Assembly: GCF_030433855.1 (NCBI RefSeq)
Contig: NZ_JARUXC010000005.1
Location: 1-64,000, forward strand
DNA length: 64,000 nt
Reading direction: 5' to 3'
Source: Agreia sp. PsM10
GTDB taxonomy: Bacteria; Actinomycetota; Actinomycetes; Actinomycetales; Microbacteriaceae
The notes beneath the pieces were generated by a model. It was not told the DNA's origin, did not search any database, and saw only the letters and a list, made by a program, of their open reading frames with translations. Both the position numbers and the translations under genes were made by a program. This document shows, in pieces, positions 41,687 to 50,610 of this stretch (position 1 is its first letter; the number at the start of each line of letters is the position of its first letter).

Positions 41687-43342
41687 TCAGCCCAGTCGCA
41701 GGTGCGAGGTGATGAGGTGGCCGGGCACCGGCAGGTGGCTGATGATCACGACGGCCCGGCGACCGTCGGGGTCGGTGGATGCCGCCAGCAGGTCGGCGAT
41801 GAGCGCGTCGGCCCGGTCGGGGTCGACGTTGGCCGTGGGCTCGTCGAGCACGAGCACGGGGAAGTCGGCGAGGAGGGCTCGTGCCAGGGCGATGCGCTGG
41901 GCCTGGCCCCCCGAGACGAGCGAGCCGCGCTCGCCGACCCGGGCATCCAGACCACCTCGACCCTCGACCCATTCCGACAGCCCGACCCTCTGGAGAACCG
42001 CGAGCAGCTCGGTGTCGCTCGCATCGTCGCGGGCGAAGAGCAGGTTCTGCCGGATCGACTCGTCGAACAGGTACGGGATCTGCTCGGACAGCCCGACGAC
42101 CCGGCGCACGTCGACGAGCGGCAGGCTGCGCACGTCGACGCCGCCCAGGCTGTAGGAGCCCTCGAACTCGAGGAACCGCACGAGCACGTGCGCGAGCGTG
42201 GTCTTTCCCGAGCCGCTCGCCCCCGTGACCAGGATGCGGTCGCCCGGCGAGATGGTGAGGTCGACTCCCCGGATCGCCGGCGATGCCGCCTGCGGCCACG
42301 TGGCCGAGACGCCCCGGAGTTCGATGACCGTGCCCGTCGGCTCGGCGGTGCGGGTGTCGACGGCAGGCCCGTCGACGGGAATCTCTGGGGGCACGGTGTC
42401 GGGAACGACGGAGGCGACCCGCTCGGCGCTCGAACGCACCTGACGCAGGGCAGCGAGGGCGAGGGGCACACTCGACACGACCTCGAAGACCGCGATGGGC
42501 ACGAGGGCGATGATCGCCAGCACCGGTCCGTTGAAACCGGGCGTTGCCAGCGCGGGGATGCCGACCAGGAGGGCCGCGACGCTCGCGGCACCGGCGAGAA
42601 GCGACAGAATGCCCGTGGCGACCCCCGAGCCGGCGGCGCTCGAGAGCACGGCGCGGGTCAATCGACGGTCGGCGGTCTCGACGGCGGCCAGGCGGGAGCC
42701 GGTCGCGTCGAACGCGGTGAGCACGTCGAGGTTGACGACGGTGTCGAGCACCTCGTCTGCGAAGGCGCCCCGGAGCGGCGCGATCGACCGCTCCGACCGT
42801 GCCGCGATGACGCTGTTGACCACCGTGCCGACGAGGGCGGCCAGCAGGAGGGCGACGAGGAGGGCGATGCCGGCCGCCGGCAGGAGTATCCAGACCGTGA
42901 CCACGCTGGTGGCGGCGACCGCGCCCGAGATGAGCAGGGGCTGCACGACGCGCAGGGGCAGGTTCTGCAGCTCGTCGACGTCGGCCGTGAGGCGGGTCAG
43001 CAGGTCTCCGCGCCGGGTGCCCGACAGGCCGTCGGGCGCCAGCGGAACGAGGCGTTCGTAGATGCCGACGCGGAGCGTGGCCAGGGTGCGGAACGCCGCG
43101 TCGTGGCTGGCGAGACGCTCCGCGTAGCGGAAGCCCGCCCTGCCCAGCGCGAAGGCCCGCACCCCGACGATCGCCATGTTGAGGTAGAGGATCGGCGGCA
43201 TCTCGGCCGCCCGGGTGATCAGGTAGGCCGAGGTGGCGATCAGTCCGACGGCGCAGAGGGCGCTGAGCAGGCCGAGCAGCGCACCCGGGGCGAATCGGCG
43301 CGCCCGCGGCTGTGCGAGGCGCAGCACCTCTGTCGTGCGCAT
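41687..43342 (-). CDS. cydC: Thiol reductant ABC exporter subunit CydC
   Basis: 551 aa half-transporter with six membrane helices (about 15-300) and an ATPase domain with Walker A GASGSGKTT, signature VSGGQAQRIALARALL and Walker B VLVLDEPTANVD. CydDC exports cysteine or glutathione (in actinobacteria probably other thiols) and is needed to assemble cytochrome bd. The open frame continues far upstream inside cydD in another frame; ATG at 43342 overlaps the cydD TGA by one base. Last gene of cydABDC. Confidence 0.94.
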   Translation of the reverse strand: MRTTEVLRLAQPRARRFAPGALLGLLSALCAVGLIATSAYLITRAAEMPPILYLNMAIVGVRAFALGRAGFRYAERLASHDAAFRTLATLRVGIYERLVPLAPDGLSGTRRGDLLTRLTADVDELQNLPLRVVQPLLISGAVAATSVVTVWILLPAAGIALLVALLLAALVGTVVNSVIAARSERSIAPLRGAFADEVLDTVVNLDVLTAFDATGSRLAAVETADRRLTRAVLSSAAGSGVATGILSLLAGAASVAALLVGIPALATPGFNGPVLAIIALVPIAVFEVVSSVPLALAALRQVRSSAERVASVVPDTVPPEIPVDGPAVDTRTAEPTGTVIELRGVSATWPQAASPAIRGVDLTISPGDRILVTGASGSGKTTLAHVLVRFLEFEGSYSLGGVDVRSLPLVDVRRVVGLSEQIPYLFDESIRQNLLFARDDASDTELLAVLQRVGLSEWVEGRGGLDARVGERGSLVSGGQAQRIALARALLADFPVLVLDEPTANVDPDRADALIADLLAASTDPDGRRAVVIISHLPVPGHLITSHLRLG

Positions 43343-45030
43343 CAGGCCACCATCGTTGCGGGCTCGAGCGCGAGGATGCCGTCCGCGGCGCGGGCGATCG
43401 CCTCGCGGTGCGTCACGACGATCAGGGCCAGACCCGTGCTCTCGACGAGGCCTTCGAGCCCCCGCACCAGCCGCGCCTCGGTCTGGTCGTCGAGGGCCGA
43501 GCTCGGCTCGTCGAGCACGAGCACGGACGACCGCCGCTCGAGGGCCCGGTAGACGGCCCGCGCTATCGCGACGCGCTGCGCCTGCCCGCCCGACAGTCCG
43601 GCACCGGCCACGCCGAGCGGTCGATCGAGGTCGATCTCGTCTGCGGCGGCGATCTCGAGGGCGCGCGCCGCTCGGGCCCGATCGGGGGCGGCGCTGCCCA
43701 GGGTCACGTTCTCGAGCACCGAGCCCGCCATGAGCCCCGGGCGCTGGCCGCACCACGAGACCCAGTCGAGACCCGTGTCCCCCGGTGCGATCTCGTCGCC
43801 GCCCAGCGTCGCGCGACCGGTGTGCGGAACGAATCCCAGCAGGGCGGCGACGAGGGTGGACTTGCCCACGCCGGAGGGGCCCATGACGGCCGTCAGCCTT
43901 CCGGGGGCGAACTCCGCATCGATGGGACCGATCACCGCACGGCCGTCGTAGCCCGCACCGAAGCCGGAGAGCACGAGCGACCGGGACGACCGGGGCTCCT
44001 GAAGATGGCCCGGGTGCGGGCCGACGGTGCCGTCGAGCTCGTCCTCCGGATCGACGACACCTTTGTTCGCTGCCGCTGCCGCTGCATCGAGGATGTCGAA
44101 CACGTCGTCGGCGGCCGCGACCCCGTCGGCCGCGGCGTGGAACTGGATGCCCACCTGCCTGAGCGGAAGGAACGCCTCGGGCGCGAGGAGCAGCACGAAC
44201 AGTCCGACGGAGAGGCCGAGCGACCCGTCGATCAGCCGGAGGCCCACCGACACCGCGACGACGGCCACCGCGAGGCTCGAAACGAGCTCGAGCACGAATC
44301 CGCTGAGGAACGACACGCGCAGCACCTTCATGGTCTGAACGCGATACTGCTCGGTGACATCCCGGATGCGCCCGGCCTGGCGTTCGGCCCGTCCGAAGAG
44401 CGTCAGCGTCGAGAGACCACCCACGATGTCGAGGAATCCCGTGGACAGCCTTGTGAGCAACTGCCACTGCGTCTTCTGCACGGTCTGGGTCGCCCAGCCG
44501 ATCAGGATCATGAAGACGGGGATGATCGGCAGGGTCAGAACGACCCCGAGGGCGCTGGGCCAGTCCTGCAGGAAGATGACCAGCACGACGACCGGCGTGG
44601 CGATGGCCGTGAGGATGAGCTGGGGAAGGTAGCGGGAGAAGTAGGTGTCGAGGGCGTCGAGGCCTGGTCCGGTGACGGTGGCGACCGACGTGGCGTTGCG
44701 CCCGGCCATCCACCCCGGTCCGAGGTCGACGACGGCTCGGAGGACGCGAGCGCGCAGCTGGCTCTTGACCCGCGCGGCCCCGCGGGTGCTGGTGACCTCG
44801 GCGAGCCAGAGCAGCGCGGCCCGTGCGACCACGACGCCCGCGAGCGCGACGATCGTCGGCGTCAGCGCGGCCAGACTCTCGCCGGCGATGGCGCGCACGA
44901 TCGTCTGGCTCAGGAGCCAGGCGAACGCGACGATGCAGGCCGTCTGGGCCAGGCCGATCACCGCGCCCGCCGCCAGGAATGCCCGGGCCGCCCGGGCGTA
45001 GGCGAGCAGCCGGGGGTCGAGAGGTTTCAC
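43342..45030 (-). CDS. cydD: Thiol reductant ABC exporter subunit CydD
   Basis: 562 aa partner of CydC. Six membrane segments and an ATPase domain with GPSGVGKST, LSGGQAQRVAIARAVY and VLVLDEPSSALDD. The open frame starts upstream, but GTG at 45030, four bases after the cydB stop, gives the normal N terminus VKPLDPRLLAYARAAR. The nucleotide-binding order and the presence of separate C and D genes are as in other actinobacteria that do not fuse cydDC. Confidence 0.94.
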   Translation of the reverse strand: MKPLDPRLLAYARAARAFLAAGAVIGLAQTACIVAFAWLLSQTIVRAIAGESLAALTPTIVALAGVVVARAALLWLAEVTSTRGAARVKSQLRARVLRAVVDLGPGWMAGRNATSVATVTGPGLDALDTYFSRYLPQLILTAIATPVVVLVIFLQDWPSALGVVLTLPIIPVFMILIGWATQTVQKTQWQLLTRLSTGFLDIVGGLSTLTLFGRAERQAGRIRDVTEQYRVQTMKVLRVSFLSGFVLELVSSLAVAVVAVSVGLRLIDGSLGLSVGLFVLLLAPEAFLPLRQVGIQFHAAADGVAAADDVFDILDAAAAAANKGVVDPEDELDGTVGPHPGHLQEPRSSRSLVLSGFGAGYDGRAVIGPIDAEFAPGRLTAVMGPSGVGKSTLVAALLGFVPHTGRATLGGDEIAPGDTGLDWVSWCGQRPGLMAGSVLENVTLGSAAPDRARAARALEIAAADEIDLDRPLGVAGAGLSGGQAQRVAIARAVYRALERRSSVLVLDEPSSALDDQTEARLVRGLEGLVESTGLALIVVTHREAIARAADGILALEPATMVA

Positions 45031-45034
45031 TCGT

Positions 45035-46045
45035 CTAGTGTGCCGCCTGTGCACCCTCGATGTGCGCACGGGTCACCCGCTTGCGGAACACCCAGTAGGT
45101 CCAGCCCTGGTAGGCGAGGATCAGGGGAAGCGCGATGAGGGAGATCCAGCTCATCACCTGGAGGGTGTACGGCGTCGATGAGGCGTTCACGATATTCAGG
45201 CTGTTGGCGGGATCGTTCGACGCCGGCATCACATCGGGGAACAGCGACAGGAAGAGGCTCAGCACGGCGAACGCGACGGTCGCGGCCATCGAGGCGAAGG
45301 CTGCGCCCTCCCTGCCGCGGGAATTCGCGAGCACGGCTGCGATGAGGGTGACCGCGGCGACCGCCGACAGCACCGCGGAGAAGAAGCTGCCGTATGCCAG
45401 GGTCGTCCAGAGCAGGAAGGATGCCGCGACGACGATGGTCAGGATGCCGGATCGTGTCGCCAGTCTGCGCGCTCTCTGCCGCAGGGCGCCGTCCGTCTTG
45501 AGCGAGACGAAGATCGTTCCGTGGGTGAAGAACAGCAGCAGCGTGGTGAGGCCTGCGAGCAGCGCATACGGGTTCAGCAGGTCGAAGAAGGTACCTGTGT
45601 AGTTGAAACCGTCATCGAGGGGCACCCCGCGAATGATGTTGCCGAAGGCCACCCCCCACAGGAATGCGGGAACAGCCGAACCGATCACGATCATGGCGTC
45701 GAAGCGACGCTTCCACGAGGCCTCGGGCCGCTGGTGCCGGTACTCGAACGAGACGCCGCGCAGGATCAGCGACAGCAGGATCACCAGCAGGGCGAGGTAG
45801 AAGCCGGAGAACAGCGTGGCGTACCACTCGGGGAACGCCGCGAACATCGCGGCTCCGGCGACGATCAGCCACGTCTCGTTGAGATCCCAGATCGGCCCGA
45901 TCGTGTTGATGATCACGCGGCGGTCGACATCGTCCTTGCCGAGGAAGGGGATGGACATGCCGACGCCGAAGTCGAAGCCGTCGAGAACGAAGTAGCCGAT
46001 GAAGAGGAATGCGATGATTCCGAACCAGAGGGTGGGAAGGTCCAT
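45035..46045 (-). CDS. cydB: Cytochrome bd ubiquinol/menaquinol oxidase subunit II
   Basis: 336 aa multi-helix membrane subunit with the GYFVLDGFDFGVGM, GPIWDLNETWLI and GNIIRGVPLD segments typical of CydB. It partners CydA and gives structural support to the quinol oxidase. The longer open frame upstream lies inside cydA; ATG at 46045 is two bases after the cydA stop. Confidence 0.96.
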   Translation of the reverse strand: MDLPTLWFGIIAFLFIGYFVLDGFDFGVGMSIPFLGKDDVDRRVIINTIGPIWDLNETWLIVAGAAMFAAFPEWYATLFSGFYLALLVILLSLILRGVSFEYRHQRPEASWKRRFDAMIVIGSAVPAFLWGVAFGNIIRGVPLDDGFNYTGTFFDLLNPYALLAGLTTLLLFFTHGTIFVSLKTDGALRQRARRLATRSGILTIVVAASFLLWTTLAYGSFFSAVLSAVAAVTLIAAVLANSRGREGAAFASMAATVAFAVLSLFLSLFPDVMPASNDPANSLNIVNASSTPYTLQVMSWISLIALPLILAYQGWTYWVFRKRVTRAHIEGAQAAH

Positions 46046-46047
46046 GG

Positions 46048-47484
46048 TCAGTACACCGTCGTTTCTACTCGGCGGACGCCGGTCTCCGGGTCGGGCTGCG
46101 GCAGATCGTCCGGACCCTTCTGGGCGGCCTTCTTGATGAGCTTGAACTCGACCACGGCGAGCGTGCCGTAGATCAGGGTGAAGGCGATCAGCGAGATCAG
46201 CACCTCGAGTCCTGAGACATTCGGCGACACTCCGTCGGCCGTCTTGAGCAGGCCGAAGACGAGCCAGGGCTGGCGGCCCATCTCGGTGAAGATCCAGCCC
46301 ATGATCATGGCGCCGAGCGAGAGCGGGAACGCCCAGATCGCAGCCTTCCACACCCACTTCGACCAGCGGCCGGACAGGGTCTTGGCGCCGAAGACGCTCT
46401 TCTTGCGGGTCAGGACCAGTCCGACGAACGCGGTGAAGACGTGCAGCACGCCGAGGGCGATCATCCAGCGGAACGCCCAGTAGGTGACCCAGATGGTCGG
46501 CGTGTAGTCGCCGGGGCCGTATAGCTGCACATACTGGGCCTGCAGGTCGTTGATGCCCTCGACCGTGCCGTCGAACGTGTGCGTCGACAGGAATGAGAGC
46601 AGGTACGGGATGCGGATCGAGAACAGTTCGCTCGATCCGTCCGGCGTTCCGAGCGTGAAGATGCTGAACGAGGCGTCGGCTCCCGTCGACGTCGTGTACA
46701 TCGCCTCGGCCGCCGCCATCTTCATGGGCTGGGTCTGCACCATGGCGAGGCCCAGCGAGTCGCCGGTGAAGACGGTGAGCGCTCCGGCGATCATCATCAT
46801 CCACAGGCCGAACTTGAGGGCCGGTCGCATCGTGTCGAGGTGCTGGTTGCGTGAGAGGTGCCAGGCGGCCACCGTGACGATGAGGCCCGCAGCCACCATG
46901 AAACAGGCGAAGATCGTGTGCGGGAACGCCGCGAGCGCCACCTTGTTCGTGAGCAGGGCCCAGATGTCGGTCAGCTCTGCGCGCCCTTTCTCCTCGTTCA
47001 TCTGGAAGCCGACCGGGTTCTGCATGAATGCGTTGGCCGCGATGATGAAGTAGGCCGAGAGAATGCTGCCGATGGTCGTCGCCCAGATCGTGGCGAGGTG
47101 CAGGCCCCGGGGAAGCTTGTCCCAGCCGAAGATCCACAGTCCGATGAACGTCGCCTCGAAGAAGAAGGCCAGCAGCCCCTCCATCGCCAGTGGCGCACCG
47201 AAGACGTCTCCGACGAATCTCGAATAGTCGGACCAGTTCATGCCGAACTGGAACTCCTGCACGATGCCCGTGACGACGCCCATGGCGAAGTTGATGAGGA
47301 AGAGCTTGCCGAAGAACTTCGTCAGTTGGAGGTACTTCTCCTTGTCGGTGCGAACCCACGCCGTCTGAAAGAGCGCGACGGTGAGCGCAAGGCCGATCGT
47401 GAGCGGCACGAACAAGAAGTGATACACCGTCGTGAGACCGAACTGCCAGCGCGACAGGAGAAGTGGATCGAGCCACTCGTTCAT
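46048..47484 (-). CDS. cydA: Cytochrome bd oxidase subunit I
   Basis: 478 aa subunit carrying the three hemes of the high-affinity terminal oxidase. RWQFGLTTVYHFLFVPLTIG contains heme ligand H22; the quinol region and the signature EMGRQPWLV are present. It is the first gene of cydABDC, with GAAGGGGA before the ATG at 47484. Two BlaI-type operators lie 26-66 bp upstream between it and the divergent regulator gene. Confidence 0.96.
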   Translation of the reverse strand: MNEWLDPLLLSRWQFGLTTVYHFLFVPLTIGLALTVALFQTAWVRTDKEKYLQLTKFFGKLFLINFAMGVVTGIVQEFQFGMNWSDYSRFVGDVFGAPLAMEGLLAFFFEATFIGLWIFGWDKLPRGLHLATIWATTIGSILSAYFIIAANAFMQNPVGFQMNEEKGRAELTDIWALLTNKVALAAFPHTIFACFMVAAGLIVTVAAWHLSRNQHLDTMRPALKFGLWMMMIAGALTVFTGDSLGLAMVQTQPMKMAAAEAMYTTSTGADASFSIFTLGTPDGSSELFSIRIPYLLSFLSTHTFDGTVEGINDLQAQYVQLYGPGDYTPTIWVTYWAFRWMIALGVLHVFTAFVGLVLTRKKSVFGAKTLSGRWSKWVWKAAIWAFPLSLGAMIMGWIFTEMGRQPWLVFGLLKTADGVSPNVSGLEVLISLIAFTLIYGTLAVVEFKLIKKAAQKGPDDLPQPDPETGVRRVETTVY

Positions 47485-47509
47485 CTGGGATTCCCCTTCG
47501 GAAGTAGAC

Positions 47510-47526
47510 TTCTACACAACGTAGAA
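47510..47526. promoter_or_regulatory. BlaI-type operator 1 in the cydA-blaI region
   Basis: TTCTACACAACGTAGAA: a perfect 6-bp inverted repeat TTCTAC / GTAGAA with a 5-bp spacer. The TAC...GTA half-sites resemble BlaI/MecI operators. It lies 26 bp upstream of cydA, in its predicted 5' leader. Confidence 0.75.
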
Positions 47527-47533
47527 ATCCTTC

Positions 47534-47550
47534 TTCTACAGAGCGTAGAA
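47534..47550. promoter_or_regulatory. BlaI-type operator 2 in the cydA-blaI region
   Basis: TTCTACAGAGCGTAGAA: the same arms and spacer length as operator 1, centred 24 bp from it. It overlaps the predicted -35 of blaI (17 bp before TAGTCT at 47569-47574) and a TATGTT candidate -10 of cydA on the other strand, so a bound repressor would block both promoters. Confidence 0.75.
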
Positions 47551-47580
47551 CATACTCGAACGAAAAGGTAGTCTGGATCC

Positions 47581-47961
47581 ATGATCACTCTCGGCGTCCT
47601 CGAGCGTTCCGTCATGAACGCACTCTGGGAATCGCCCGACGGCCTCTCCGCACCCGAGCTCGGTGAACGACTGGTGGCCGCCGAGGCCCCGGCGAAACGA
47701 CGCGAACTCGCCACCACCACCCTCCTCACCGTGCTTTCACGGCTCGAGAGCAAAGGGTTCGTCTCGCGCACCCGCGCCACGAGGCCGCACCGCTACCACG
47801 CGGTCAACTCGCGATCGGAGCACACGGCCGAGCTCATGCACGAGGTGCTGCAACTGGCACCCGATCGAGACGACGCGCTGGCCCGTTTCGTCGGAAGCGT
47901 CTCGCCGACCGAGGCCGAGACTCTTCGCCGACTGCTCGCATCCCGCGGCACCGGGAACTAG
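47581..47961 (+). CDS. BlaI/MecI/CopY-family transcriptional repressor
   Basis: 126 aa with the penicillinase-repressor winged helix (LERSVMNALWESPDGLSAPELGERL, then TTTLLTVLSRLESKGFVSR) and a C-terminal helical dimer region. Its ATG is six bases after TAGTCT, so the message is probably leaderless. It is followed after 2 bp by an M56 peptidase, the usual regulator-protease pair, and is divergent from cydABDC with two perfect operators between, which suggests control of the oxidase genes as well as itself. Confidence 0.93.
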   Translation: MITLGVLERSVMNALWESPDGLSAPELGERLVAAEAPAKRRELATTTLLTVLSRLESKGFVSRTRATRPHRYHAVNSRSEHTAELMHEVLQLAPDRDDALARFVGSVSPTEAETLRRLLASRGTGN

Positions 47962-47963
47962 CC

Positions 47964-48908
47964 GTGCTCGGAGCCTGGACCGGGCTCGCGATCCTCGCCC
48001 TCGCCTTGGCGTGGCCCGTTCCCATCGCGCTGTCGAGGGCCGCGTGGCCCGCCCGCGCGCCCGGCACGGCACTCGCGCTCTGGCAGGCCATCGCGCTCGC
48101 CGGGGGCCTGTCGATGATCGGCGCCCTGCTCGCGTTCGGACTGACGCCGTTCGAGAACGACGCGGGCGTCGCATCCACCCTGCTGTCGGGCCACCTGCTC
48201 GACGGCCCCCTCCCCTCGCAGACCGGCGCACTGCAGATCGTCTCGCTGGCCGGAGCCGTGGTGCTCGGAGCCCATCTCGTGCTGAGCCTCGCCACGACCG
48301 CGGTCAGCACCGCGCGCGAGCGTCGGCGGCACAGGGCACTGATCGCCCTGCTGAGCTCTCCGGTGCAGGGCAGCCCGGGAACGCGCATGCTCGACTTCCC
48401 CGCCCCCGTGGCCTACTGCCTGCCCGGGGTGCGCTCGATCACCGTGCTCACCGAAGGGCTCGTGCGGGTTCTGGATGCCGCACAACTGCGCGCGGTGCTG
48501 GCCCACGAGCGGGCCCACCTGCGCCAGTACCATCACCTCGTGCTGCTCGCCTTCAAGGCGTGGAACATCGCCCTGCCCTGGTTTCCCATCGCGAATCGGG
48601 CCGAGAAGGCGGTCGCCACGCTCGTCGAGATGCTCGCCGACGACGACGCACGGCGCGAGGTCGACGATGCGTCCCTCGCCACGGCGATCGCGATCGTCGG
48701 GTCGCCCTGGCGCGACGGAGACCCGGCGTCTGCACCCGTCGCATCCGACGAGATCGTGCCCGAGGCCGACCCTGAGACGCTCGGGGCGCGGGTGTCACGC
48801 CTCATCTCCCCGCCGGGACCCCTCTCCCCCGCGGCCCGCGCGCTCGTGCTCGGCATGGGCGTCGCTCTCGTCGCGGCGCCGGTCGCCGTGCTCGTCACCC
48901 TGTTCTAG
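47964..48908 (+). CDS. M56-family (BlaR1-like) membrane metallopeptidase
   Basis: 314 aa. Hydrophobic segments at about 3-25, 38-60, 92-115 and 285-313 surround a cytosolic gluzincin domain with the zinc motif HERAH (181-185) after LRAVLA. There is no C-terminal penicillin-binding sensor domain, unlike BlaR1, so the inducer is not a beta-lactam bound in the classic way. GTG start at 47964. It presumably inactivates the adjacent BlaI-type repressor, by analogy. Confidence 0.9.
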   Translation: MLGAWTGLAILALALAWPVPIALSRAAWPARAPGTALALWQAIALAGGLSMIGALLAFGLTPFENDAGVASTLLSGHLLDGPLPSQTGALQIVSLAGAVVLGAHLVLSLATTAVSTARERRRHRALIALLSSPVQGSPGTRMLDFPAPVAYCLPGVRSITVLTEGLVRVLDAAQLRAVLAHERAHLRQYHHLVLLAFKAWNIALPWFPIANRAEKAVATLVEMLADDDARREVDDASLATAIAIVGSPWRDGDPASAPVASDEIVPEADPETLGARVSRLISPPGPLSPAARALVLGMGVALVAAPVAVLVTLF

Positions 48909-48957
48909 ACCGGCGCATGCCCAGCCGCTATCGACGCCCAGGTCATAGGCTCGAGGC

Positions 48958-49629
48958 GTGAACGAGATTCTCAGCTGGATCCTGGACACGGTGTCGAGTG
49001 TCGACCCCGTCTGGCGCACCCTCATCGCCGGTGTCGCCATGCTTCTCGAGACGAGCATCCTGCTCGGTCTCATCGTGCCCGGAGACACCGTGCTGCTCGT
49101 CACGGCGACCGGTGTGCAGGGTCCCGTGCAGTATTTCGCTCTCGCCCTCGCATCGATTCTCGGCGCCCTCGCGGGCGAGAGCATCGGGTTCATGCTCGGT
49201 CGCTACTTCGGACCGCGCATCCGTCATTCCCGCCTCGGCAGGCGCATCGGCGAACGGCACTGGCAGCGCGCGGAGCGCTACCTCGATCGCCGCGGCGGCA
49301 TCGCCGTGTTCCTGTCGCGCTTCCTGCCCGTGCTTCACTCGCTGATCCCCGTCACCGTGGGCATGAGCACGATGGCCTATCGACGCTTCATCGCGTGGAC
49401 GCTGCCCGCATGCGTCCTCTGGTCGTTCGCCTACGTCACCGCCGGGTCGGCAGCCGCGGGCGGATACAGGGAACTGGCGGACCAACTGCACTTCGCCGGG
49501 TACATCTTCGTCGGGGTCATCGTGGTGTTCGTGATCGTGGTGATCGTGGTGAAGAAGCTCATCGCCCGCGGCGAGGAGCGGCACATGGACGACGCGCCCG
49601 AGAAGGAACCCGCGCCGGAACGGGAATGA
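48958..49629 (+). CDS. DedA-family membrane protein
   Basis: 223 aa. The family core is seen in LLETSILLGLIVPGDTVLL, GESIGFMLGRYFG and FLSRFLPVLHSLIPVTVGMSTM, with five or six hydrophobic segments and a charged C-terminal tail. DedA/SNARE-associated proteins include polyprenyl-phosphate and phospholipid flippases. GTG at 48958 is six bases after TAGGCT (48946-48951), consistent with a leaderless message. Confidence 0.93.
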   Translation: MNEILSWILDTVSSVDPVWRTLIAGVAMLLETSILLGLIVPGDTVLLVTATGVQGPVQYFALALASILGALAGESIGFMLGRYFGPRIRHSRLGRRIGERHWQRAERYLDRRGGIAVFLSRFLPVLHSLIPVTVGMSTMAYRRFIAWTLPACVLWSFAYVTAGSAAAGGYRELADQLHFAGYIFVGVIVVFVIVVIVVKKLIARGEERHMDDAPEKEPAPERE

Positions 49630-49665
49630 GAACGGGCCCGCCGACCGAGGTCGACGGGCCCGTTC
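49630..49665. terminator. Convergent terminator between dedA-type gene and transporter operon
   Basis: An 11-bp GC-rich stem GAACGGGCCCG / CGGGCCCGTTC around a 14-nt loop lies directly after the DedA gene stop and 17 bp beyond the stop of the minus-strand lipoprotein gene, so it can serve both transcripts. No T-run is seen. Confidence 0.75.
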
Positions 49666-49681
49666 ACTCAAAGATCGGCGA

Positions 49682-50608
49682 CTAGAAGAGCTTCTTGTCG
49701 TCGAGCCAGGCCTTCGCGATGACCTCGGCGGACTTCTGGTCGTTGACGCTCTGCGAGTTGAGCTCGACCAGATCGTCTTCCGTCAGAGCCGCGCTGACCT
49801 TATTGATGATGTCGGCCGCCTTGTCGTCGACCTTGGTCGATGCGACGGGAACGACATTGTCGGCCACGAACAGTCCGTCGGGGTCGGTGAGGGCCACGAG
49901 GTTGTTGGACTTGATGTTGGGGTCGGCCGTGTAGATGTTGCCCAGCTGGATCGTGTTGTCGACGAGCGCTTTCACGGTCAGCGGTCCGCCGGAGTCCTCG
50001 ATCGACTGGAACGTCGTATCGATGCCGTACTTCTCCTTCAGCGTGGCGGGACCGTAGGGACGGGTCTCGAGTTCGGCGTTGCCGCCGACGACGATCGGCG
50101 TCGTCACGTTCTTGAGCGACGCGATGTCGGTGAGGTTGTTCTCGGAGGCATAGGCCTCGGTGACCGTGTAGGAGTTCTGGTCGGACGCCTCCGACTTGTC
50201 GAGCACGCGAAGGCCCTCGGGCAGGGCCGACTCGAGCGCGGTGTAGACGTCGTCGCTCGTCGTGGCCGTCGTGTCGGGCTCGAGCGCCTGCAGCAGGCTG
50301 CCGGTGTACTCGGGGAACAGGTCGATCTTGCCGGCCTCGATCTCGGGCAGGTAGACCTCGCGCTGGCCGATGCGGAACTGGCGATCGACGGTGTAGTCGT
50401 TGGCCTCGAGCGCCTGGGCGTAGATCTCGGCGATGATCTCGCTCGAGTAGTAGTCCTGCGAACCGATGACGATGGAGTCGGTGCTGGCCGAGTCACTCGA
50501 TCCGGCGTCCAGCGGATCGCTCGTTGCGCACCCTGCCAGTGCCACCACGGCACCGACCGCGATAACGCCTGCGGCGATCCGGCCCTTCCTAATGTTTGCT
50601 GTGAACAT
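49682..50608 (-). CDS. Osmoprotectant ABC transporter substrate-binding lipoprotein
   Basis: 308 aa. A lipoprotein signal with lipobox LAGC (Cys27) is followed by an OpuAC-type periplasmic fold (IVIGSQDYYSSEIIAEIYAQ, EIEAGKIDLFPEYTGSLL, LGNIYTADPNI). Such proteins bind quaternary ammonium compounds such as glycine betaine, choline or carnitine; the exact ligand is not evident. It is the last gene of the four-gene transporter set, 2 bp after a permease gene. Confidence 0.93.
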   Translation of the reverse strand: MFTANIRKGRIAAGVIAVGAVVALAGCATSDPLDAGSSDSASTDSIVIGSQDYYSSEIIAEIYAQALEANDYTVDRQFRIGQREVYLPEIEAGKIDLFPEYTGSLLQALEPDTTATTSDDVYTALESALPEGLRVLDKSEASDQNSYTVTEAYASENNLTDIASLKNVTTPIVVGGNAELETRPYGPATLKEKYGIDTTFQSIEDSGGPLTVKALVDNTIQLGNIYTADPNIKSNNLVALTDPDGLFVADNVVPVASTKVDDKAADIINKVSAALTEDDLVELNSQSVNDQKSAEVIAKAWLDDKKLF

Positions 50609-50610
50609 CG

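Noticed and set aside
42312-44713. A long open frame joining cydC to upstream sequence inside cydD, which would suggest a fused giant protein
   Set aside because: The upstream part is in a different frame from cydD and reads as low-complexity Arg/Gly/Pro sequence. Real cydC starts at 43342.
46046-47476. Extension of the cydB frame through cydA
   Set aside because: The region encodes CydA in another frame; cydB has a clear ATG at 46045 with standard spacing.
47546-47561. A third LexA-like box near blaI (GTAGAACATACTCGAAC)
   Set aside because: The half-site spacing is two bases shorter than in the recA and dnaE2 sites, and the left part belongs to the BlaI-type operator.
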